The notes beneath the pieces are model-generated. The model had not been told where the DNA came from. It saw only the letters and a program-made list of their open reading frames with translations, and did no database searches. Both the position numbers and the translations under genes were made by a program. This document shows positions 17,590 to 29,300 of a DNA stretch of 64,000 bases, piece after piece. This stretch comes from Sialis fuliginosa. Its lineage: Eukaryota; Arthropoda; Insecta; Megaloptera; Sialidae. The DNA is taken from positions 16,556,501 through 16,620,500 of the forward strand of contig OY540822.1 of assembly GCA_961205875.1 (NCBI GenBank). The letters are read 5' to 3'. Every line of letters starts with the position of its first letter. Within the stretch, counting starts at the first letter, position 1.

Positions 17590-17740
17590 TTAATAAACTA
17601 AATTTGCAAACGGCGCGAATTTATTTTAAAATTAATTTCTATTTTTTTTTTTTTTTTTGTAAATAAATACATTAACCATGATACATTAGATATAATCATT
17701 TATAAAACATGCTGAAAATCTTTTTTATTTTGTTCAGAAT
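17590..17740. promoter_or_regulatory. Duplicated segment upstream of primase with E2F-like core
   Basis: Second copy of the segment at 13207-13370. It holds ACGGCGCGAATTTATTTT at about 17612-17630. On the minus strand this reads AATTCGCGCC, one base off the E2F consensus TTTSSCGC. Primase genes are known E2F targets in animals, so a promoter role is plausible, but it is inferred from sequence and position only. Confidence 0.4.
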
Positions 17741-18950
17741 AAATATTTAGATAATGCGGGTGATGTTTTTATCAAAGAAATAATCATTTATATGTATATT
17801 TGTTTATTTATGACATACATTAGATTTATTAAGGCACATGATGTGATCACAACTAAAAAAAAAAAAAACAATAAATTGTGTAGCCATTTAAACAAAGAAA
17901 TGTTACAATAAATGGGCTTAAACTTGCTCTGTGAATAAACTAAAAATAACATTTCCAATATTTATTATGTACAATATGCAATTTGAAATATGGCATGTCA
18001 AAAACTAATAACTAAATATAACAAAAAATATATATATAATTAAACAAAACAAAGTATTTGTAATAATAAGCTTTAAAATATACGAAGCGTAGTGTAAAAA
18101 TGTAATTTTATTTTATTTTAAATGACATATCGAAATCAACACGAAAATAAAGGATATATAGGAATAAGATGAATAGGAAAAATATATGTTAAATTTATTA
18201 ATAATAATAATTAAGTATTTTGTTCAAAACTTGAAAAATAAACTAACTTAAACATCTGATTAGACGATCTATAAAATATTGTTGTACGATTAAATGCGTG
18301 AAGTGATGTGCTTTTGGATAAACACAAGTGAATGAATAAAAAATAAGAGAAAATTGTTAAATTGTAGGGATACTTAATTTCAAAAATGAAACAAAACCAA
18401 AATACAAAATTAACATAGGTACATTCTAAAAAACATTATTTTATTATGTAGTGTGAAAGTAAAAGTAAAAAGTAAAAAGTAAAGGGTAGGCGTAAGAGTA
18501 TACTAACTATTTAATCAAATAAAGTGTTTTATTAATTTAAGTATTCATTATAGTATACCTACTGCTACTGATCTTCATTATATATTATTTTACACAATTG
18601 TATATTTAAATATTAAATACACAGTATTTTGTATTTGTATTTGAGCGATAGTTCTTTAAGTGACAGACATTTGTAGTTAGAATGGCCTAACGCTAATCGA
18701 CCAATTTAAAACAGTGGCTTATATTATTATGTACGTATTCGGGACAAACTATAAAAAAATCAAATATTTTCAAACAAGATTAGGTCATTCTCACTATTCA
18801 AATAATTTAAATTTAAATAAAATAATATAAATGAAGTGAAAAATAATTTGCCACTGATTATATTAATAAAATAATCAATTATTGTTGTAGTTTTAATTTT
18901 GGGGATAAAATTGGTAAAGGGAATTTTAAAAAATCTCATAAAAAGGAAAA
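17741..18950. other. Filamin 3' UTR and spacer
   Basis: AT-rich DNA after the filamin stop codon with no coding content. A short (AAAAGT)n run lies near 18450-18480. The filamin poly(A) site should be here, but I cannot pick one of the several AATAAA-like hexamers. Confidence 0.5.
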
Positions 18951-21900
18951 TTAAACTTCAACTTTGTACGGAGAACCTGGGATATGGTCGTCTCCCCATT
19001 TGACAAGAATAATGTAATCGCCTCTCTCACGGACAAGGTAGTTGACGTTGTATTGATTACGACCGGTATGTTTGATAAACACTTCGTCACAAGGTCCTTT
19101 AGGACCGTGAATTCCAACAAAAAGAATATTAGTACCTGTAAAAATATAAATCAACCGTTGACGTCGACGTCGACATATACATATAAAATATTTGCTACTT
19201 TACCTGCGTCTGCGCACGATACAGTAAACTGGTTCTGTTTTGCCAGATACGCTTTCTTCAATCCCATTCCTTTAGATGTCACCTTGCTAGCGTCTGATTT
19301 GAAATGAGGTAAAACAGGCCCTAATTTGTTTCCGGCTTTCGATACTTTCTGCACCGTCTCTACAACAACAGACGATGTTTCTTGTGCTCCAATTTCTGCT
19401 AAGTTTTCTCCTATGCAGTGGACTTTAATGGGTGAACCGACAATATGATTGTTATTATATTTAATACTGATGTAATAATCTCCAGGTACCAACGGAGTAT
19501 AACGGACTTTATAACCTTCCTCCACTTCGGTACAGTCCATCGCTACTCTAGACGGTCCATCAATTGTCACAGCTAATGTACCAACGCCTGCATTGCACGT
19601 ATCGATTATGAAATCTGTCTTGACGCCTGGATCAAACAACACAATCAGTACGTGATTCTTATATATTATATAATATTGTCAAAATTGCATTACCTGTTTT
19701 AATTTCACGAAGACCGTTACCGTACGCGTGAACGGCAGCAGGATCCGCATCGTCCTTACCGACTTTAATATTGAACGGGGAGTTGGGGATGTGCACTCCG
19801 TTAAATTTAACATGGATTTTATGTATACCGTTCTCACGTGGCATGAATCTCACTGAAGTGGTGTCCGCATCTATCTTCTGTATGAAACAATCGTCTTCGC
19901 TGCCCGACGGTGCCACAATCTGTAAAATAAATATAATTTACATAAAGAAACATTTCACTGCTAATCTATTTATAATAGATATTAACCTTTGCGTCCAGTT
20001 CTCCCTTGGCTCCGTTGATACGTACAATGAATTGGGCAGGTTTATCGGCTTGTACGCTACCTTCTGGGAATTGGGCAATCTCAAGCAAGTGAGCATCACC
20101 CATCGCCGGTGAAATGTATACTTTAAACGGAGAATCAGGAATATGTTCATCATTGAACTTGATACCTACACGATATTCACCTGTAAATAAACAACGTATT
20201 ATGTATTAACTGCTATTTCACAATTCTGTCATCTTTCTTCACTAAAATAGAAACTGATAATTGTCTAAATCACACGCTATGTATATATATACTATACATA
20301 CCAGGTTCCGTTACAGTGTAAGCTACATCACAGGAACCGTCACGACGATCAGAGAACTGGATATCGGCTTTACTCGGCCCTTCTACACTGATGGCTAACG
20401 TTCCAGAACCGGCTTCACGTGTCCAGATATTAAATTCATTCATTTCACCTTGTTCTCCGCGTTCTAAACCAGCTCCGCCGGCTTTCACTAAATGGGATCC
20501 GTTATCGTGAAGTGGACCGACGGTAAACTGGAATGGTGATCCTAGACAAAGCGTACAATGTATTGTAATAGACATAGACAAACATCATACTGCATATATT
20601 ATATTATATATTATATATATTATATATTATATTATATTATTATATTATTATTATTATTATATTATATTATATTATATATATTATATTATTAAATTAATTT
20701 AGGTATATATAATATTATTATATTATATTATATTATATATATTATATTATATATTATATTATATTATATATTATATATATTTACCAGGGATATGAATTTC
20801 TTTGTATTTTACTGAAACAGTGTGAACTCCTAATTCTTTAGGAACAAAATGTACTGCGTAAAGTCCATCTTGAACTTCATTTATCTCTGCATCTTCTGTA
20901 ACACCTCCAGGTGATGTAACGGTTGCCGCAAGATCGAATGACGTAATACCTTTTCAATACAAAATTCATTTATTGTTAGACAATGTTTCATCACGCGAAA
21001 ATTAACCTTATTACGTACCTGGCATTTTAAATGTAAGTTTACATTGACTTCCTACTTCAGTTACAGGCACGGCATCTCTTTGTCTTTGTATTTTCTCTCT
21101 TTGTCTGTTAGATCCTTCTCCAGTTACCTATTAATGATAAATGTCGATAGTCAGGCCCGGATTTACCATGTAGAGCGGCAAATTTTGGCGGAAACTTTCA
21201 AAACTTGTTATATTCGTGGGAATTGAATTTTCCGCCTATTTCATTGGCACGCGTACCAACATTATAAGTGGAAAATGCCCGAATCGATTTATACAAGTCT
21301 CGAATATTCGATGTTTCTGTATCGAAAATCATCTAATTTTCTTTTTTCTTTTCGTACCAAATTTATTCCACCATTGAAGAAGTTTCGAGGGGGGGGGGGG
21401 GTCGGCAATTTTCGCAACTGCCTAGGGGCGGCAAATTTCTAAATCCGGGCCTGTCGATAATCGATAGTCGATACTCAATTGACTGATTAGAATAGGTCGT
21501 AAGCCAAATTAAGAAAAGTTTCAAATTTACATATTCAAAAATATGTATAAAAAAAATTAAGTTAAAATCACGAAAATTGGCTAATTGTTACAGTCAATTT
21601 AGTGAGAGCAAACAGCGTGGCCGTTTTATGACTCTCAGAAAACTTTAAACGCGTTTTTCTCAAATGACTTTTTTCGATCTGGTTCCAGCGATTCCTTAAA
21701 AACTAATGAACCGATTAAAAAAATATCTGCATTTTCGTAATCGCAGTGGCTAAATCTGTGCGTAGCCGATTTTTGAAATTTTTATATTTACTTTTTTTAA
21801 GACCGCTTGAATTAAAAAAAAGGTGCTAAAAATGAAAAAAAAAATTCAATCGCCATTTTGTGAAAAATTAAATAAAAAAAAAAAAACGGCTACGGACAAG

Positions 21901-24900
21901 AATCATATAGATAACCCATCTTACCCATCCCGAAATTTCGATTTTTTTGGGTCGTGACATCGGGGCTCAAAACTTTGTAAATTTTTTATATTTTTCAATA
22001 AAAATTGCTATTGAATTAGTTGAATATACACTTAATAAAATATCCTTTATTTAAATAATTTAAAAAAAATTGCAAACATTGACAATTTTTTGACCCGTCA
22101 CAGTGGCGTTCCCCCTTAAAAAAAACATAAAAGCCGATATGATATTACAATCAAATATTTTTGAGATACAGACTTAAAAAACAACCCAATCAAGCAAGTT
22201 CTATTGCTCCATTTTTGTGTTTTTTACAGGGCTTCGAACCGTTATTTTTTTCGTTTCGGTTTTCGTTCCGGTTCGAGTAAAAAAATATATTTCGGTTCGG
22301 TTCCGGTTTTCGTTCTGAAAAAATAACGGTTTTTCCGGTTTTCGGTTCAGCTCTGTGTGATTAATTTAAAAAAAAATTATTTGTATTAAAATTTTTTTTT
22401 CTACCATAATTTAGAACATTTTATGGTACTTGTATGATAGTCCGAACGACAATTGAAGTGGGAAATAAGATCATGTTAACGTGCGTATTTTAACATGTAC
22501 TGAACCGTAAAAACCGATATTTTTATTTCGTTCTGCTCCGGTTTTCGTTCCGGCAAAAAATAACGGTTCTTCCGGTTTTCGGTTCAGTTCCGGTTCGAAG
22601 TCCTGGTTTTTTACAAGCTGTATTTTTATCCCAAATTACTGATTTTTGGGGTACTTGGTTTTCGTGTTGATCCTGATTTTCTTGAAGCCATATTTAAAAA
22701 TAAAATCGATCAATTTAGAATATAGAAGTAAATCCAGTGGCGTACTGTTATGTTACGGCTTACTGTTTAAATAAATAGGTTTGAAGAGGAGGTAATTTAT
22801 TTTATACAAGTAAGTACCTTAACGGTGAAGGGCGATCCTTGGACATGGTGATCAGCAAATTTCAAATTGATTATGTAATAACCAGGTTCTGTAGGTTTGT
22901 ATGAAATATTTAGAGTCCCGTCGTCTTTGTCAGTGCATTGGATATCGGCCTTGCTGGGGCCCTCGATGGACAGAGAGAGTCCACCATAACCTATAAATAA
23001 CACGAATGTAATTATGGTTAACCGTTAACGGCAGAATGTACTTTGATTTTTTTTCTAAAATTATAACATAACTGCGCCAATATATATGTACATATGTGTA
23101 GGTATTGGAACGTGAGTCGAGGGAAAATATTTTTAAATTGATACATAATTACACGTTATATTGACTTCTGAATGGTCGATATAACGTGTTTATTTACGTG
23201 TTATTTACGACCAACAATGTACAATTTTATAAATTTATAATATATTTAACTAATTTGTTCTTGTTATTAAAAAGTAAAAAAAAGCTGTCAAATTACTCAT
23301 GTAGTTATAGTAAATAAATAATATATATTTTAGTACTTGAAAAATGTCTACTTTTCAATGATTTTCGCAGATTGAATTTTTATTTTTGCCAAAATATGTA
23401 GGTAACATTGATAAGAAGATATTTCAATCTTTAAAATGTTTTTTTATTTGTTTGTGTACATTAATTTGTATCATAATTAAAGAAATATGATATTGCTTTT
23501 TTTTTATAAACATAACATAGGAAAAAGTTTGGTAAGCTCTGGTTTAAAATATTAACATACGATTAAATATAAAGTAATAAAAAAGATAAATTATCAAGCA
23601 AATGAAAAACAATATTTGAAAATATATGTTTTTGGTCAATTAAAATTGTAGAACATAAATATTTGTTATGTAGGTACTTGATGGTCGTAAGTCAAAATAT
23701 TATTAAAAATAAATCCCGACATCAAAAGGTCTACAAATTCGGTTCTTAGTTCTAATGACAGTTTGTGACACTAGTCAAAACTGTAATGTAAAATAAAGTG
23801 ACCGCATTAAAAAATAAAAATAACATGTTTGAAAATGTAAACTCGACAAAATAAATATATTAGATTAAATTTGTAAATCAGTACAAAACAAAATTGTCAT
23901 ATTTATATGTTTGTTTGGAAAATACGTAATCCGTGGATTATAAACGTAAACTGTCTTTTGAAAATGTGTCGTTCAAATTATTATAATATGCATAAAAGCA
24001 ACTAGTTTATTATTTAATTAACCGTGGAAAATGAAAATCACGACAAAATGTATTTCCAGAAATTGATGATGATATATATTTTTTAAATAATAATATATTG
24101 ATTGTTTTTTTTTGATGTACCTAAATTAATTTAAAAATAATCACGTTGTTTAGTGTTGAATGAATTATTAAATTTAACAGATGATTTACCTGTAGAGTAA
24201 CCTAATTTTACCACAAAATCATTATTTATGATGTAAAAATAACTTACTGGCAGATTTTCTAGTAAATTATTTAAAAATATATTTTTTAGCATATATTAAA
24301 ATAACTTTATCCTAATGCTGTAGATACTTAACACTGTACATTTTCTATATAATTATAAATAAAATCTCTGTTAGAAAATAAATCAATAAATAGGTTGTCG
24401 ATTTTTTTGCAGAACAAAAGTATGAATATATTACGTTTCATATTACGTAAATAAAAATAGGTAATTGATTGACTTACCGGCGTTTCTCGTATCGACAGTG
24501 AACATATTTTCCTTGTGAGTTTTTCCTTCCTTCAAAGTATTCCCAGTGACTTTGACTTTTTTAGCATCTCCTACCTCCCTTTCGCAAACGTTAATCTTGA
24601 AAGGTGAATTAGTGATATGTGTTCCCATGCGTTTAACCGAAACGACATGTTCCCCAACTTCCCTAGGGGTGAATGAAATACCAATGTTTCCAGAAGGAAG
24701 CCTTTTCAAGAAACAAGGCTCTTCAAGACCGCTAGGGGCTTGAATAGACGCATTCAATGATCTGATATCGGCGTCAGATATTTTCCCAGGTAGTGAAACT
24801 TCGCTACACGACCCGACAGATATTTGATTCCTTTTCCGACCTTCCCCGGTTATTTTAGAAACAAAAGGTGATCCCTTAATGTGCTTATCACCGAATCTGA

Positions 24901-26342
24901 CTGTGATTTTATATTCTCCAGGAGCTGTTGGTAAATAAGATACCGATACAGTTCCATCTTTGTTGTCATGACAAATGATAGACGCTTTGCTTGGACCTTC
25001 GACAGCTAATGAAAGTCCTCCAGCTCCGGCCCCTTTTGTCGAGATGGTAAAGTTACTTGACTCACCACTGACTCCGTGAGTCAAACCAGGGCCGTATGCA
25101 GTCACATACCCGGAACTTATAGAATCTACATGGAACTTGAACGGGGAACCTATTTCAATTAATTCAAATCTTTATCAGAATACACGTGTCAAATTTATAA
25201 CTAAATATATGTATTTATATATATGAATATGAATTTTTGTATACAATAAATTTTACTTTCAACTTTAAAATCCATTAAAAATCTATAAACATAAAATGTT
25301 TGTTGTAAAATATAAGTACAATTGTTAAATAAAAAATCATTTTGAATATACAAATATGTTAGAAAAATAAACATCAGACATTTGGCAAAATAAATATTTT
25401 CAAATGCCTGCAATCAAACATTTTTTTTTTAATTTTCTTCAAGAAATTATCGTCAAAATTTGGCATCGATTCAAAATATTATACGATATTAAAATTTTAA
25501 ATATTATATTTTTTAAACGTTAGGTACCTATATATAAATACACTTTTTTTTATCTCGATGTTAATAATTACAATTAAAAGATATTTTATATTTTTGAAGG
25601 TACCCACACACTTAAAATATAACTATCATATTAAAAAGATTAATTAATAAAAATGTGAATTTTAATTAGGATTAAATGAATCGGCCATATTTGAAAAAAA
25701 AACAGCATGTGACTTAATTATATTATAAATAAATAAGCGATCTTACCTTGAACATGTTCCCCATTATATTTGACATGCAATTCGTGAAGTCCTTCCTCCC
25801 TTGGATCGTATCTAACACTCACGGTTCCATCTCTGTTGTCTTCAATAATAGGTTTATCGATATGTCCGCTTGGCATTTTTACCTCGGCTGCAAACAACAA
25901 AAACAGAATAAATAACGTGATCGTGATCGTGAGCGTGAGCGTGAGAGGGAGCGTGAGCGTGAAATGAGATACGATACACTGGTACAGTTTAGAAATAAAC
26001 ACCTAGTTATGTTACATAACACTCGTAACTAAAAAAAGAATCTGTTCCAGCAGCGGAGGAAATGGTCGGACACTAAGTTTAATTGTAATTGTGCAAGGAT
26101 AACAAACACACAACACCTTTGTGGGTATGAATGTAGAAACAGGACAATACGGTGATCGGGGCGATTTCAGTGCCCTCGGAGTTTTCCTGTATCTCGTTGA
26201 GGCCACAATAGACGATTGGTTTTTCCTCGTGGTCGTACTCGGATACAGTGATTGTCTTGAAGTTTTCCCAGTAGATGTCGGTATAATCTTCCCAGGTCGC
26301 TTCTTTAGGTTCGTCTTCGCCGAAGTTGTTAAATGCGAACAT
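18951..26342 (-). CDS. cher: Predicted short filamin isoform from an internal start
   Basis: Exon 26117-26342 opens [20 protein letters not shown] and carries an acidic, aromatic-rich leader of 75 residues. A donor-like AAAG/GTGTTG ends it in phase 1, exactly the phase needed by the filamin exon starting at 25887. Joined to the remaining ten exons, it encodes 917 aa holding repeats 14-22. Drosophila cheerio is known to make a short filamin of about 90 kDa with the C-terminal repeats, which fits this size. The leader has no filamin homology that I recognise. The 5' region at 26343-26460 is less AT-rich than its surroundings, as expected of a promoter or 5' UTR. The donor is only a moderate match to consensus. 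Confidence 0.7.
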
Positions 26343-29300
26343 AATGTCAGACTACTCCGTTAGCCGCATCTATCACTAACTACGACTACGGCTTTTAACT
26401 GGCCACTAGGCGAACTGGAGGGTGATCAGATATAGGAGACATTTCCAACAGCTGCAAATATATTGCGTCCATCGCGTCGATCTTAATATACATATACATA
26501 CATATACATACATAACATATTATATATACATCTGATTAAATATATCAAATCGGTACAGGTAACGTATCCAAAAATATTATGCTCTGGAACAACCTCCATG
26601 TCTTCAAATATTTTATCAAAAATACTAAATGTAGGTTAATCATTAACTCGCTGCTTTGCTTTACGCATTGGTTATTGTTATACATATATCACAAAAACGT
26701 ATCAATCAAATATTGATTTTTGTTTATTTTCAGTGGAATTGGAACATGTCGTTTATTTATATTTACGTATATATAATAAAAAATAGAATATTTTTAACAC
26801 GTGAATCATTTTAATGAAATATTTATTAACATTGTTGAAAGATGGAACCATTAGAAGACAATTAAATATACTGACAACATATTGGAGCCATTAAAAATGA
26901 GTAGGCGTTTAGTCAAATCAATTTTATTATTATTCATATTTTTTGTTACTTTTTAACAGTATTTTCTATTAAAATATTTTATAAAATCATATTTATTATT
27001 ACAATTTTCAGTCGCTTTATTTAATTTTGATTACTTAAAATTGTATAAACACATTAATTTCGATTTTATTTTTCGGAAAATATTTATTATGATATTCTGT
27101 CAACAGTTTTAAATAAAGTGATATTATCTTTATTTTCAAGAATGTTATTAGCTAAATAATTATATTTACTTAAGTAGATTTATTTTGCTCACTCTATATT
27201 TACGATAATATTCATAATGAATTCATTTTATATTGTTTATGCTAAAAATTTCACAAACGTTCAGTTTTTACACATATGCGACATATACATATACATTGCC
27301 TTCAAATATTAATAATTGTTATTATATTATTGAAAATATAATATCTACGTAAGATATATTATTGTTAAGTATAATACATATCATACAACCAAAATAACAA
27401 TGGAGTGTTATATTTGCCTATCTGAATATATTTCAATTAAAACAAAAGAAAAACAAAATCTATTTTTACACAGTTGAAAGCAGAATTATGTACCTACAAA
27501 AAAGAATATATAAAAAAAACATATTGCTTCATGAAAAAACGATATAAAATTATTTAAAAAATTAATAGCATTAATAAAAAAATATAAATAAAAAGTTGTA
27601 GGAGAAAGGGGCTAGAGGGGGTAAATGACGTGATAGGGGGAGGAGCCGAATATTGAAGTGGGGATAGAAGTGGGGGATCACCCACACTTTTTATAAAAAT
27701 GATACCCTTGATATGTCGTATAACTATTAATAATAATAATAACCCGTTGGAATTCATAGTCGCGGTTTTGAACAGTGATGACGACATGCCTTAAGGTCGT
27801 TAGCGCAACAGTGAAAGAAACTATAACGTTTATGACTAGTTTTGTAACTTCTCCAGACCGGATGGAGGTGTTATGAAATAAGTCTAATAGATTAAAAGAG
27901 ATTCTTCATACATTTATTTCCACCTATTTCTCTACTACATACAGTAGCACCTCGTAATAACGATCACTCGCTACTTGCAATAACTAACCAATTGTAAGTA
28001 CATGTACTATGATTGTTATTGTTTTAATTCAGTCACGATTACATGCGTTATTACGAGGTGCTACTATATACTGTGTATTCCAAGTTGATTAAGCCATAGG
28101 AAATTTAACATGGAGACTATTAGAAATGATAAATTTTAAATTAATCAACAGTATTTTGTTTTCAATTTTAATTTGATTAATTTAAGCATCCTAGATAAAA
28201 TTATAATAATATTTTTTGGCAGATATAAAAATGAAAACAAAATACTAAAGACAATTTTACTAAATAAATAAAATCGTTAAATTTGATCAAAGGTTACTAC
28301 AACACTTCTAATTGTCCCCATGTTAAATTTCCTATGGCTTAATCAACTTGGAATACACTGTAATAATTACGAGTACCTCTGCAACGGAAGCCACTTGTTG
28401 GAGTACACTGTATCGCTATTTATTAGATTTTTCCAATCACCCAATAAGTAATAATAAATAACATAAGGTTAGTATACATATACTGTATGTATAATGTAAT
28501 ATTGAATATATGCAATAATATAGAAATTAGCGTTAAATTATGTAAAGATATGATTATTTCAAGTCCCCAGTTTCGCGATCGTTTAGGAAGCTGTTACCTC
28601 GGTATATTCCGGTGCCGCTGGAGAATTATTTTTAGATATTCTCTCCAAGATCTCATTGGCCTTGCGTTTGCTCCTATCATTTATCTCTAGACTGTTTTTT
28701 GACAGATGAATTTTGCTAATTTTAAACGGAAATTGTATAAATGTTTTAAGTGTTAAAGTTAGAATTAAGTTGTACATTTTTCAAATATCACATATATTTT
28801 AAAATCTACGCAAATTTAACATACGTAACATAAATATATCACATGTGTATTATATCATATGTGTACATGTACGTAACAAGTATGATATACATACATATAT
28901 ACATTATAACTAGGTACACATTCAATTCATTATTCCTTCTCAATTATAATTGATTTTTAGATAAAGCTTCCAGAACGCCTATGATTTTCAGGATGTTTCA
29001 TGACACCAAAAAGGTTGAGAAATAGCATGTAATATATAATTAGATGTGAAACGTTATGATACTGGAAATATGCGCCGATGTATTTTAGTTAAAGGGACCT
29101 TATAATTCAAATTCAAATTTTACTTTACTTATACACATTTACATTTTAATTTAATTATTTATGAGAAATTAATAATAGTCTTGGTCACTTTAGGAGAAGT
29201 TAGCCCCCCTTTTCAAATTGTGCTAGTTATTCTTACAAAAATATTACACACTTTTATAACATTAATCAAAAAATGAACAGGGTTCAATAATTTTACAAAT

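Noticed and set aside
25916-25962. Regularly spaced repeats that might suggest a CRISPR-like array
   Set aside because: They are uninterrupted hexamer microsatellite units without spacers, in a eukaryotic intron.
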